A stretch of 46,550 nt of DNA from positions 1 through 46,550 of the forward strand of contig CAMVGH010000008.1 in assembly GCA_947166945.1 (NCBI GenBank). The letters run 5' to 3'. Below, one piece after another: positions 24,961 to 33,448 of this stretch (position 1 is the stretch's first letter; each line of letters begins with the position of its first letter). The stretch is from an uncultured Clostridia bacterium (GTDB lineage Bacteria > Bacillota > Clostridia > Oscillospirales > Ruminococcaceae). The notes below the pieces were generated by a model. It was not told where the DNA came from, searched no databases, and saw only the letters and a list, made by a program, of their open reading frames with translations. A program made the position numbers and the translations under genes.

Positions 24961-25017
24961 GACGCTTCACGGCTTTCCTTAGGAAAGGGGAATTACCGTG
25001 AAGCGTCTTTTATTATT
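24961..25017 (+). terminator. Terminator-like hairpin containing the start of the next gene
   Basis: GACGCTTCACGG (24961-24972) pairs perfectly with CCGTGAAGCGTC (24996-25007); inside it CTTTCC (24973-24978) pairs with GGAAAG (24982-24987). A run of TTTTATTATT follows. The 3' arm contains the GTG start codon at 24998 of the lipoprotein gene, the inner stem covers its ribosome binding site, and the T run encodes its leucines. Confidence 0.75.
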
Positions 25018-25537
25018 GGCGATGCCGGCGGTGCTGGCATTGTCGGCATGTTCCGGCGGGACGGTCGGGAATGTGCCGCCCGATCTTGACCAGGCGTTCA
25101 GTGCCGAAGCGGACATAGTCTATGACGGACAGGAATGTACTGCGCAGATACGCCGCATGGAGCGGGATATCTGGGAGTTCTGCATCACCGACCCGTACCC
25201 TGTGGAGGGGCTTGTGATAACTGTTCGGGGCGATGAAACGAAAATGAAGATGTATGATATGGAGAGTGCTGCCGATGTGAGCGGCAATGCCGTAAGCATG
25301 GCGCGTGCCGTGGTGACGGCATACGAAGCCGCCGCAGACAGCGGTTCGGTAGTCACGGAAGGCTACAGTGCCGCGGCGGTTGCGGGAAGTTCGGAACTCG
25401 GAGCTTACACTGTCGTGTTCGACGAGAACCTTGCCCCTGCCTCCATAACCTCCGACGCGGGAAAACTGTCTGTGGCGATAACGAAGTTTGCCCCGCTTGA
25501 AAGAGATACCGAAGCGGAAATAGTCATAGTTGAGTAG
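24998..25537 (+). CDS. Small lipoprotein of unknown function
   Basis: A 179-residue secreted lipoprotein. The signal peptide KRLLLLAMPAVLALSAC ends in a lipobox with cysteine 18. The mature part has no recognised domain; it has alternating beta-type segments (EADIVYDGQECTAQIRRM, VEGLVITVRGDETKMKMYD) and an Ala/Ser-rich stretch around residues 95-135. The start is GTG at 24998 behind GGAAAGGGGAA; both lie inside a strong hairpin that also looks like the terminator of the Nnr gene. Expression may therefore depend on opening that hairpin. It is the last plus-strand gene before a long non-coding mosaic. Confidence 0.85.
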   Translation: MKRLLLLAMPAVLALSACSGGTVGNVPPDLDQAFSAEADIVYDGQECTAQIRRMERDIWEFCITDPYPVEGLVITVRGDETKMKMYDMESAADVSGNAVSMARAVVTAYEAAADSGSVVTEGYSAAAVAGSSELGAYTVVFDENLAPASITSDAGKLSVAITKFAPLERDTEAEIVIVE

Positions 25538-25583
25538 GAACCGCGCCCGATATTTGGCGTCACAGGAAGAAAAGCTATAATTG

Positions 25584-25691
25584 ATGTGTCCTCAATAACT
25601 GCCTTTTGGCAGTTATTGACTGAAAATCTGCAAAACAGATTTTCAGATGTTGTTTAAATGCGCCTGCGGTGCATTTAAACAACGGACACAT
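25584..25691. repeat. Cloverleaf-like element: three perfect hairpins inside a closing stem
   Basis: ATGTGTCC (25584-25591) pairs with GGACACAT (25684-25691). Inside lie three perfect hairpins with almost no spacer: TCAATAACTGCC/GGCAGTTATTGA (25592-25619, loop TTTT), CTGAAAATCTG/CAGATTTTCAG (25620-25646, loop CAAAA), and GTTGTTTAAATGC/GCATTTAAACAAC (25649-25683), which extends by GCC/GGT to a 3-base loop. Only two bases (25647-25648) are unpaired at the junction. There is no coding sequence here; what the element does is unknown. Confidence 0.9.
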
Positions 25692-25693
25692 TC

Positions 25694-25777
25694 CTTGATG
25701 TCAAGCTCATTTCGTCCTTCGGACGAACAAAAGCGCAAGGAAAATCCTAAAATATATAAATTTTCCTTGCACTTTTG
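25694..25777. repeat. Three further contiguous hairpins
   Basis: CTTGA-TG-TCAAG (25694-25705), TTCGTCC-TTC-GGACGAA (25711-25727), and immediately after it an 18-bp inverted repeat with one mismatch, CAAAAGCGCAAGGAAAAT (25728-25745) with ATTTTCCTTGCACTTTTG (25760-25777). They continue the mosaic that begins at 25584. Confidence 0.85.
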
Positions 25778-25952
25778 CAGCCATTAATTGGGTTCTGCAA
25801 AGTATCTTTCAAAAAAGTAATGTTTTGATTTTGTACACACTTTGAAATTTAAACGCGAAGCGATCAAAAGTCTTTGGAAAGGGGTTTGGGGGAAACCTTT
25901 CTTCAGAAAGGTTTTCCCCGGTCTCAAGCGAAGCGGCTTCTCTGATATGCGT
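25778..25952. other. Non-coding rest of the 456-bp gap, with a G-rich hairpin repeat
   Basis: No gene is seen. A 15-bp stem (one G-T pair) joins 25888-25902 (GGGGGAAACCTTTCT) to 25905-25919 (AGAAAGGTTTTCCCC). It is preceded by TTTGGAAAGGGGTTTGGGGG-type sequence of the kind that recurs between genes in related Clostridia, a statement from memory. TTTTGAT/ATCAAAA near 25823-25869 may form a looser outer stem. Confidence 0.6.
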
Positions 25953-25990
25953 AAAGCTGTCACATCAGAAATGTGACAGCTTTTTGAGTT
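25953..25990. terminator. Terminator between converging genes
   Basis: A perfect 13-bp stem, AAAGCTGTCACAT (25953-25965) with ATGTGACAGCTTT (25971-25983), has a 5-base loop and is followed on the plus strand by TTTTTGAGTTTT. It ends plus-strand transcription and lies 10 bases beyond the stop of addA on the minus strand. Confidence 0.85.
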
Positions 25991-25993
25991 TTA

Positions 25994-28900
25994 TTATCCG
26001 ACGGTGATGCTTTTTCCGAGCCAGAACGAATACAGCACCCGTTCTTTCACAGTCATTCCCATCGACTCGGTGAGCGCATGCGCGTAAACGGCAAGCTGCC
26101 CCCGGTATTCCCGTATCAGGTCTTCTTCGGTAACATGACTGTTGGTCTTGTAATCTACGAGAACGATCCCGCCGGCTTCAATGAAGAACATATCGGTTAT
26201 GCCCTGGATAACGGGTCTTTCGTCATAATCCCACCCGTTCGCGTCAATACCGTATTTCCGGCAGATATTGCACAGCTCCGCGTCATCGGGTTCATAGAAG
26301 AGCGGGTATTCCTTGAAAATGCTTTCTTTCCCGCATGCAGCGGCTCGGCGGCAGATATCGCTGTTCAGGAATGTCACGATATCATCGTCATTGATCGAAT
26401 TTCGTTCGGTCAATGAAATGCTTCCGCGTTCGCAGAATCTGTCAAGCTCGGCGGAGACAGATTCCGCCGGGGTCGAAAGATCTATCAGTTCGAGAGCCTT
26501 GTGGTACGCGTCACCGCGTCTTTTTCCGGTTAGTTTTGAAGCATCTCCGCTTTTCAGAAAGGACGGAACACGCAGTACACGGGTATCGTCATCTGCTCTG
26601 CCCTCATGCTCAAAATCGCTGTCCACGCCTATCTGGGTGGCAGTGAATTTCGCGGGAACTTCCGAATATCTGCGGTACTTGTAACCGGTGAACAGGGAGA
26701 TCCCCACGGAAGGAGATACATCGGGCGCGGGCGCGGAGGGTATCTCATCGTACATCGGGTCGCATACGGGAATGATAAGCCCGTCGGTCACGGCGCCGCT
26801 TTCGGTTATCCAGCTGTGGTGGGTGTCCTTCTGCGGCTTCTTTCCCGACAGCGGAACGGTGATGATGAGCTTTTCCTTAGCGCGGGTGAGCGCCACATAC
26901 AGCAGTCTCATGCTTTCGCTCATCTCAAGCCGCCCGTATTCCTGTGCGACGGTATTATAGAAGTATGTGTTGATCCGCAGACGCTTTTCGGCATCGACGA
27001 TAGTCATTCCGATGCCGTATCTTGCGTCGCAGATTATGCCGTCGGCTCTGTGTATGCTGCGGTTGGTGCTTTTAAGGTTTACAAGGAAGCATATCGGGAA
27101 TTCCAGACCTTTTGAACTGTGGATAGTCATTATCTGCACAGCATCACGGGAGCTTCCGTCTCCTTCGGCTTTTGTGAGCTTTATCTTCTTTTTGCCGAGA
27201 GTGTCGAGGTATTGCAGAAAATCATACAGTCCGGCACTTTCACTGCCCGGGAAGTTTTCCGCGTAGTGTGCCAGCATCCGCAGATTGAGTCCCTTTTTAA
27301 GTCCGCCTCTGCCGACTTCAAATGCCGGGACTATCATACTTTCGTCGCATATTTTACGGATAAGCCGAGCGGGGGAGTTCTCGGCGGCATATTCCCGCCA
27401 GCTTTCTATGTCACGGAGAGCATTTGCGGCACGTCCACCCTTCTTCGCGGCTGCGACAAGCCCTGACCACAGGTCGGAGCGTTTCTGTCTGCCGCTTTGA
27501 TATATTGTGTCGAGACGGTTACTGTAAATGTCGGGAGATATATCTTTTATTAAGTTTCCGACTGCCGCGTCGTTTTCCGGTATTTCTCCGCCGGAACGTT
27601 CTCTCACGGCTTTATCGAGTGCGGAAAATTCCCCGTTGAGCCGTGCCAGCTTTTCGAGACCGTATTTCAGGCTTCCCTTTTCGTACAGCTTCATTTCCGC
27701 GACTTCGGCGGCGCTGAACAGATACGGTTCTTTCATAAGTACCGCGGCGAGATCCGCGTCGCGGTATGGGTCATCTATCACCCGCAGCAGCGACAGCATA
27801 TATTTTACTTCCTCGAGGTCTGTGTAATCGCTCTCGTCCTTTGCCTCAAACGGTATGTCGGCATCGTCGAGAGCTTTTTTGTATATTGCTGCGAAATTGG
27901 TATAGCTGCCCATTATCACGGCGAAATCCCCATATTGGCAGGGGCGTGTTCCGCCGTTCCCGTCGGAAACGGGGAAACCCTCCGCGATCATTTTACGGAT
28001 ACGCTGCGCTATGTATCCCGCTTCGCGTTCACGGGCTTCCTTACTGTCACGGGCGTGTATCTCAATGAACTCGGTACCGTTTGCGCTGTCGGTGGTGGGG
28101 TATGAGGCTCCCCGCACGAGCCTGCATTCGTCGTTGTAGTCCACATCGCCTTTTTCCAAGGTCATAGTTCCCTCGAAAATGGCGTTTACCGAATCGACCA
28201 CCTGTTTGCAGCTGCGGAAATTCTTGTTCAGCCGCAGTACTTCAAACCCCGAGCCATTCTTTGTAAGTCTCTGGAACACCAGCGGATCGGCGCCGCGGAA
28301 CCGGTAGATCGACTGTTTGATGTCACCGACAAGGTACAGGTTCGTAAGATCGCGGGACATCAGGCGGTACAGTTCATACTGTACTTCGTTGCTGTCCTGG
28401 AACTCGTCCACTATGATTATGCGCATTTCGGCGGCGATAGCTTTTGCAACGGCGCTCTGACCTCCGTTCCCGTCGCCGAGCAGAGAAAGCGTTTTAAGCT
28501 CCATGTCGTCAAAGTCCAGCCCGCCGAGTTCGCTTTTAAGCCTTGAGAATTCGCTGTCGTACTTTCCTACAAGTTCCAGCAGGGCTTCAAGCACCGGTGC
28601 GCACTGTCTGTTCTCTGTACCGATCTTCAGGATCTTATCCGAATTTCCGGGGAGCGTGGCGCATATTTCTTTCAGTTTTGTGATACAGCTTTTTACTTCC
28701 TGTACATTCACTTTTTTTGATGTTGTCGTACAGTCGGTGGCTTTTGCGGCTTTCGCCGCCAGAAATGCGTCATCGGCGGCTTTCAGCTTTTCCCTGAAAT
28801 CGTCCGAACCCCATTCGGCTTTGCCGTACATACCTGCAAGCATCAGCCACGTTTCGCCGGTGCCGGCAGCGGGAGTATCAGCCGTCATGGCGCACAGTTC

Positions 28901-29629
28901 GTCAGTAAGCCGCTGTATCTCTTTCAGCGGCAGGATCACGGAACTCTGCAATTCTTCGTCGATCCGCTCCTTCATCAGGCCGGTTATCGCGGCGGGATCA
29001 TTGAAAGCCGCAAGCTGTCTTTCAAAGAATCTTTGCGCGTCGGGTATCTTCTTTGAGAACTCATGCAGATATCTTACAGTTTCTTCGAGCCTGCTGTCGT
29101 CCTCACCCGCGAATCTTTCATACAGCATATCTCTTTTTGCGGCGGTCACGCTGTCCTCAGCCTCGCAGAATCCGTCGAGGACAGTCTTCATAGCCTGTCC
29201 GGCAAGCAGCTTTGTCTGGGATTCATCCAGCACTTTGAAATCCGGGCGCAGACCCGCTTCGGCGCTGTATCTGCGCAGTATGTTCATACACAGCGAGTCA
29301 GTGGTGCAGATGTATGCGTCTTTCAGGCGGCGCTGCTGCTCGGTTATCAGCTTTCTTAGTGCAGTATCGTCCTTTTCTGCGGCTCCGAGAGCGTCTTCCA
29401 GCGCCGCTTCCAGCCTTGACCGCATCTCGGAGGCGGCTTTTTTTGTGAACGTAGTGATGACAGTCTCATCGGCATAAACCGGGTCTTCGGTGTTCAGAAA
29501 CAGCCTTTTCACCCGTTCAACGAGCACGGCGGTCTTTCCGCTTCCGGCGGCAGCCGAGACTATGGCAGCTCCGTTACGGTGATCTATAGCCTTTATCTGT
29601 TCGTCAGACCATTTTATTTCTTTTGCCAT
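25994..29629 (-). CDS. addA: ATP-dependent helicase/nuclease subunit A (AddA)
   Basis: A 1211-residue recombination enzyme that, with AddB, resects double-strand breaks. Helicase motifs in order: Walker A AAAGSGKTA (near 26-34), Ia TTFTKKAASEMRSRLE, II IIVDEFQDSNEVQYEL (near 405), III GDIKQSIYRFRGADP, IV LNKNFRS, V MTIHSSKGLEFP (near 800) and VI LLYVALTRAKEKL. The C-terminus is the RecB-type nuclease: FIEAGGIVLVDYKTNS near 1160 holds the catalytic Asp and the YKT lysine. Length is normal. Unusually, addB is not next to it; the gene starts 3 bases after an OmpR-family regulator, whose last codons contain its AAAGGT site. It must pair with an AddB encoded elsewhere. Confidence 0.95.
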   Translation of the reverse strand: MAKEIKWSDEQIKAIDHRNGAAIVSAAAGSGKTAVLVERVKRLFLNTEDPVYADETVITTFTKKAASEMRSRLEAALEDALGAAEKDDTALRKLITEQQRRLKDAYICTTDSLCMNILRRYSAEAGLRPDFKVLDESQTKLLAGQAMKTVLDGFCEAEDSVTAAKRDMLYERFAGEDDSRLEETVRYLHEFSKKIPDAQRFFERQLAAFNDPAAITGLMKERIDEELQSSVILPLKEIQRLTDELCAMTADTPAAGTGETWLMLAGMYGKAEWGSDDFREKLKAADDAFLAAKAAKATDCTTTSKKVNVQEVKSCITKLKEICATLPGNSDKILKIGTENRQCAPVLEALLELVGKYDSEFSRLKSELGGLDFDDMELKTLSLLGDGNGGQSAVAKAIAAEMRIIIVDEFQDSNEVQYELYRLMSRDLTNLYLVGDIKQSIYRFRGADPLVFQRLTKNGSGFEVLRLNKNFRSCKQVVDSVNAIFEGTMTLEKGDVDYNDECRLVRGASYPTTDSANGTEFIEIHARDSKEAREREAGYIAQRIRKMIAEGFPVSDGNGGTRPCQYGDFAVIMGSYTNFAAIYKKALDDADIPFEAKDESDYTDLEEVKYMLSLLRVIDDPYRDADLAAVLMKEPYLFSAAEVAEMKLYEKGSLKYGLEKLARLNGEFSALDKAVRERSGGEIPENDAAVGNLIKDISPDIYSNRLDTIYQSGRQKRSDLWSGLVAAAKKGGRAANALRDIESWREYAAENSPARLIRKICDESMIVPAFEVGRGGLKKGLNLRMLAHYAENFPGSESAGLYDFLQYLDTLGKKKIKLTKAEGDGSSRDAVQIMTIHSSKGLEFPICFLVNLKSTNRSIHRADGIICDARYGIGMTIVDAEKRLRINTYFYNTVAQEYGRLEMSESMRLLYVALTRAKEKLIITVPLSGKKPQKDTHHSWITESGAVTDGLIIPVCDPMYDEIPSAPAPDVSPSVGISLFTGYKYRRYSEVPAKFTATQIGVDSDFEHEGRADDDTRVLRVPSFLKSGDASKLTGKRRGDAYHKALELIDLSTPAESVSAELDRFCERGSISLTERNSINDDDIVTFLNSDICRRAAACGKESIFKEYPLFYEPDDAELCNICRKYGIDANGWDYDERPVIQGITDMFFIEAGGIVLVDYKTNSHVTEEDLIREYRGQLAVYAHALTESMGMTVKERVLYSFWLGKSITVG

Positions 29630-29632
29630 TCA

Positions 29633-30316
29633 TCAATTACCTTTTTCGTCGGGGGAGAGGAGATAGCCTATCCCTCTTGCGGCTCTGATCGCGGCATTGC
29701 CTCCCACGGACGCTATTTTTTTGCGGAGACCGGATATGTTCACCCAAACGACATTTATTTCGGATTCGCTCTCATATCCCCATATCTTTTCGAGAAATCT
29801 TTCGGTGGAGATAGCCTGATTCGGGTTCATCATCATCATTTCGAGCATTTGGAATTCCTTGTTAGCGAGCCGCACGGAGCCCTCCGGACCGTTCAGGCTG
29901 TAATCCCCTCTGCTCAGAGAGATGTTCCCGAATTTCAGGAGATTGTCGGTAAGTTCCGGCTGACGCCTTGTCATTGCGCGTACACGGGCAAGCAGTTCCT
30001 TTGTGGAGAACGGCTTGGTCATATAGTCGTCCGCCCCGCTGTCCAGACCTTCGACCCTGTCGTCGATCTCGCTCTTTGCGGTCAGCAGCAGCACCGGGAT
30101 AGAGATTCCCTGCGCCCGTATTTTCTTCAGTACGGTTATACCGTCCATTTTCGGCATCATCACGTCCATAACGGCACAGTCATAGTTTCCCGCCGTCAGG
30201 TAATCAAGTGCGTCCTGTCCGTTATATACCGCATCTACAGAATAGTTGCTGTGCGAAAGTATAGTCACCAGAGCGTCCGAAAGCGTCCGCTCGTCTTCTG
30301 CTAAAAGTAGTCTCAT
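29633..30316 (-). CDS. OmpR/PhoB-family response regulator without adjacent kinase
   Basis: A 227-residue two-component regulator. The receiver domain (1-118) has the acidic pair E7 D8, phospho-acceptor D51 (in MDVMMPKMDG), switch T79 and K101 (TKPF). The winged-helix DNA-binding domain (128-222) ends AIRAARGIGYLLS, typical of the OmpR family. The ATG at 30316 follows GGAGGGAA. No histidine kinase gene is beside it on either side; the next gene, 3 bases on, is addA. The leader holds two direct repeats GGAAAGTCA (plus-strand sense) at 30392-30400 and 30410-30418, possible self-regulation sites. The signal is unknown. Confidence 0.92.
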   Translation of the reverse strand: MRLLLAEDERTLSDALVTILSHSNYSVDAVYNGQDALDYLTAGNYDCAVMDVMMPKMDGITVLKKIRAQGISIPVLLLTAKSEIDDRVEGLDSGADDYMTKPFSTKELLARVRAMTRRQPELTDNLLKFGNISLSRGDYSLNGPEGSVRLANKEFQMLEMMMMNPNQAISTERFLEKIWGYESESEINVVWVNISGLRKKIASVGGNAAIRAARGIGYLLSPDEKGN

Positions 30317-30436
30317 CAGTTCCCTCCGTGTGGGCCCCCTTTCAAAAAACTTTCAATGCTCCGCGTGCCGACCGGCAGCTTTCAGCACAGCGGAAAGTCA
30401 CAGAAAAAGGGAAAGTCATTGAATTAATATACAATA

Positions 30437-30465
30437 ATGATATCAAATTTTGTGCCTTTTGTCAA
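30437..30465 (-). promoter_or_regulatory. Promoter of the response regulator-addA operon
   Basis: On the minus strand TTGACA (30465-30460), 17 bp, TATCAT (30442-30437). The leader is about 115 bases. Confidence 0.8.
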
Positions 30466-30477
30466 TAATTTTCACTA

Positions 30478-30506
30478 TTTACAAACAGGTTGGGATATAG
30501 TATAAT
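30478..30506 (+). promoter_or_regulatory. Promoter of the P-type ATPase gene
   Basis: TTTACA (30478-30483), 17 bp, perfect TATAAT (30501-30506). It is divergent from the response regulator promoter, with the two -35 boxes only about 12 bp apart. Confidence 0.8.
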
Positions 30507-30537
30507 AGTTTTATTGACGTTTACAGGAGTGATAGGA

Positions 30538-32931
30538 ATGACAGAAAAAGAAGAAATGACAGAAAGAGCAGAGACGGAGAAGAAATCAGAAACGGATATA
30601 CAGAACGGACTGTCCGCGTCAGAAGCACAGAAGCGTGCCGACGAAGGCAGAATCAACGGCAGTACCGAAATAAAAACAAAATCCATATCGCAGATCGTCC
30701 GGGATAATACACTGACATTCTTTAATTTCCTGAATATTGCGCTGGCAGTGATAGTGCTTATTTTCGGGGAAATAAAAAATGCAATGTTCATCGGAGTTAT
30801 CCTGTGCAATACCGCTATCGGTATTGTCCAGGAAATAAGGGCAAAGCGGACTATCGACAGACTTACACTGATATCGGCGCCAAAGGCACACGTCATACGG
30901 GACGGAACAGAGCTTGAAATACTTAATTCGGATATAGTGGAGGGAGATCTGTCCGTCTTCCGCGCCGGATATCAGGCATCGGCTGACTGTGAGGTGGTGT
31001 GGGGCGACTGCGAGGTAAATGAAAGCCTGATTACAGGTGAGAGTGACCCGATAAACAAGAAAGTCGGAGACAAAATACTCTCCGGAAGCTTCATAATAAG
31101 CGGCGAGGTGCGTGCCATAGCAGTAGGTCTGGGGAAGGACAGCTTTGCCAATAAGATCACCAGCGGCGCGAAATACGTGAAAAAAACCGATTCCAAGATG
31201 ATGAACGCAATAAACCGCATATTGAAAGGCATTTCAATAATCATTCTGCCGCTTATGGCGCTTCTGGTTTATAACGGAGTATTCGTGGCGGACCCGCCGC
31301 AGACATTCGACCGTGCAATGGTAAGTACGGTGGCTGCAATAATCGGTATGATACCCGAGGGACTTGTGCTGCTGACAAGTATAGTCCTTGCGGTAAGCTC
31401 GATACGTCTTGCGCAGGCAAAGACGCTGGTGCAGGATCTGTACTGCATAGAGACCCTTGCGAGAGTAGATGTGCTGTGCCTCGATAAGACCGGTACCATA
31501 ACCGAGGGCAGTATGCAGGTGGCTGAAACGAAATGCCTTGACTGCACGGAAGATACGCTGAATGAGGGAATGACCGCCCTTGTGTGTGCGCTGTCGGACA
31601 CTAACCCCACTTACGACGCAGTAAAGGAGCACTGGGGCGGAAACTCGGTGCTGAAAGCTTCTGAGACCGTCCCGTTCTCGTCCGCAAGAAAATGGAGCGG
31701 CGCGTATTTCCCGGAAAAAGGGACCTATGTTATGGGAGCGGGAGAATTTATACTCGGCGAACGGTTCGCATCGCTGAAAGAGATGGCGGAGCAGTTCGCG
31801 GCGGGCGGCAGACGCGTCATAATGCTTGCACATTCCGACAAGTCTTTTGAAGGAAAATCACTGCCGGAGGATATAAAGCCGCTGGCACTGATAGCGATAA
31901 CCGATAAGATACGCGCCGAAGCTCCCGATACTCTCAGGTATTTTGCGGAGCAGGGCGTGGATATCAAGATAATCTCTGGCGACAATCCCCTTACCGTAAG
32001 CTGTGTGGCGAAGAAAGCGGGCGTTGCCGGTGCCGACAGATACATAGACGCTTCTGCGGTGGAGAATATCGGGGAAGTTGTCGATGATTACACGATATTC
32101 GGGCGTGTGACTCCGCCGCAGAAGCTGGAGCTTGTAAAGGCGCTCAAAGCAAAGGGACATACAGTGGGAATGACAGGCGACGGTGTCAACGATGTTCTCG
32201 CGCTGAAAGAGGCGGATTGCTCGGTAGCAATGCAGAGCGGAAGTGAAGCGGCAAGAAATGTATCAAATCTCGTCCTGCTGGACAGCAATTTCGCTTCCAT
32301 GCCGAAAGTAGTAGCGGAGGGCAGACGCGCTATCAACAATGTTGAGCGTTCGGCGTCGCTGTTCCTGTCCAAGACGACATACAGCCTGCTGTTGGCGGTG
32401 CTGTTCGTGGTTATACAGATGCCGTTCCTGTTCGAGCCGATACAGATGACGCTGATAAACGCGCTTTGCATAGGTCTGCCGAGTTTCCTGCTGGCGCTCC
32501 AGCCGAACCACGAGCTTATACGCGGCAGTTTCATTTCCAACGTTGTCAAACGTGCGGTGCCGAACGGCATATCGGCGGTGCTTGCGCTCTCGGCAGGCAT
32601 AATATGCAGCAGGGTGTACGGCTTCTCGACCGAGCAGCTCAGCACCATGTCCGCATTTATACTCGCGGACGTGTCCTTCATCATCGTCCTGCTTGCGTGT
32701 CACCCGATGAAGCCGTGGAAGATCGGTATGCTGGTCGGGCTTATAGGGCTGTTCCTGTGCGGACATATCTTCTTTGAGGATTTCTTCGGCTTTGTGCCGT
32801 TTACTCCGGATATGATAACAGTTACCACGATAATAGTTGCGTGTGCGGTGCTGTTTACGCTGCTGCTGAACGTGACTGTGGAGATGACAGCGCAGAAGGT
32901 CGGATCGAAAAAAAAGGAGGCAGTCCGGTAA
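30538..32931 (+). CDS. Cation-translocating P-type ATPase (CtpE-like)
   Basis: A 797-residue ion pump. Motifs: actuator LITGESDPINKKVGD near 170; PEGL in the fourth helix (IGMIPEGLVLLTS); phosphorylation site CLDKTGTITEG with aspartate 316; hinge TGDGVNDVLALKEADCSVAM near 545; and six C-terminal hydrophobic helices from about 610. The PEGL helix and the SEAARNVSNLVLLDSNFASM stretch resemble mycobacterial CtpE, a calcium-uptake pump, more than the P2A calcium or magnesium pumps. The ion is not proven. No metal-binding N-terminal domain is present. I chose the ATG at 30538 behind AGGAGTGA; a start at 30490 would lie inside the promoter. rnhA follows with no gap. Confidence 0.9.
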   Translation: MTEKEEMTERAETEKKSETDIQNGLSASEAQKRADEGRINGSTEIKTKSISQIVRDNTLTFFNFLNIALAVIVLIFGEIKNAMFIGVILCNTAIGIVQEIRAKRTIDRLTLISAPKAHVIRDGTELEILNSDIVEGDLSVFRAGYQASADCEVVWGDCEVNESLITGESDPINKKVGDKILSGSFIISGEVRAIAVGLGKDSFANKITSGAKYVKKTDSKMMNAINRILKGISIIILPLMALLVYNGVFVADPPQTFDRAMVSTVAAIIGMIPEGLVLLTSIVLAVSSIRLAQAKTLVQDLYCIETLARVDVLCLDKTGTITEGSMQVAETKCLDCTEDTLNEGMTALVCALSDTNPTYDAVKEHWGGNSVLKASETVPFSSARKWSGAYFPEKGTYVMGAGEFILGERFASLKEMAEQFAAGGRRVIMLAHSDKSFEGKSLPEDIKPLALIAITDKIRAEAPDTLRYFAEQGVDIKIISGDNPLTVSCVAKKAGVAGADRYIDASAVENIGEVVDDYTIFGRVTPPQKLELVKALKAKGHTVGMTGDGVNDVLALKEADCSVAMQSGSEAARNVSNLVLLDSNFASMPKVVAEGRRAINNVERSASLFLSKTTYSLLLAVLFVVIQMPFLFEPIQMTLINALCIGLPSFLLALQPNHELIRGSFISNVVKRAVPNGISAVLALSAGIICSRVYGFSTEQLSTMSAFILADVSFIIVLLACHPMKPWKIGMLVGLIGLFLCGHIFFEDFFGFVPFTPDMITVTTIIVACAVLFTLLLNVTVEMTAQKVGSKKKEAVR

Positions 32932-33381
32932 ATGGAAAAAAGACAGGTCTATATATTCTCGGACGGCGCCTGCTCCGGCAATCCGGGACCCGGCGGCTGG
33001 GGCGTGATACTTCGCTGTGACGGCAGGGAAAAGGAGATGTCGGGCGGTGAGGCGCATACCACCAACAACCGTATGGAGCTTACCGGTGTCATAAAGGGGC
33101 TGGAGGCTCTGAAATACCCCTGTAAAGTCACCATACAGACCGACTCACGCTATGTGGTGGACGGTATAGAGAAAGGCTGGGCGGAAGGCTGGCGCAAGCG
33201 CGGCTGGGTCAAGAGCGACAAACAGCCCGCGCTGAATCCCGACTTGTGGGGGCGGCTGCTTGAGCTGATCGCGATACACGAGGTAAAATTCACATGGATA
33301 AAGGGTCACGCAGGGCACCCGGAAAATGAGCGCTGCGACAGTCTCGCCGTCGAACAGAGAGACATATACGCGGGAAAGTGA
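32932..33381 (+). CDS. rnhA: Ribonuclease HI
   Basis: A 149-residue enzyme that removes RNA from RNA-DNA hybrids. All catalytic residues are present: D11 ([14 protein letters not shown]), E49 (NNRMELTG), D71 (QTDSRYV) and D136 (ERCDSLA), with the flexible-loop H126. The basic handle WRKRGWVKS is the E. coli-type feature. The ATG directly abuts the stop of the P-type ATPase, whose end carries the AGGAGG site, so the two are coupled. Confidence 0.97.
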   Translation: MEKRQVYIFSDGACSGNPGPGGWGVILRCDGREKEMSGGEAHTTNNRMELTGVIKGLEALKYPCKVTIQTDSRYVVDGIEKGWAEGWRKRGWVKSDKQPALNPDLWGRLLELIAIHEVKFTWIKGHAGHPENERCDSLAVEQRDIYAGK

Positions 33382-33398
33382 AGATCAAACAGTAGCAA

Positions 33399-33444
33399 AT
33401 ACCTCCGGGCAGGAATAAACTGAAAGAAAACTGCCCGGAGGTAT
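33399..33444 (+). promoter_or_regulatory. Perfect hairpin sequestering the ZIP transporter ribosome binding site
   Basis: ATACCTCCGGGCAG (33399-33412) pairs perfectly over 14 bp with CTGCCCGGAGGTAT (33431-33444) around an 18-base A-rich loop. The 3' arm contains the GGAGG (33437-33441) used by the ZIP gene at 33449. It could also act as a terminator of rnhA, but only a weak ATATTT follows. Confidence 0.7.
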
Positions 33445-33448
33445 ATTT

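Noticed and set aside
25584-25691. tRNA or tRNA-like gene from the cloverleaf shape
   Set aside because: Stem lengths (8, 12, 11 and 16 bp), loops and the lack of T-arm and CCA sequences do not fit a tRNA.
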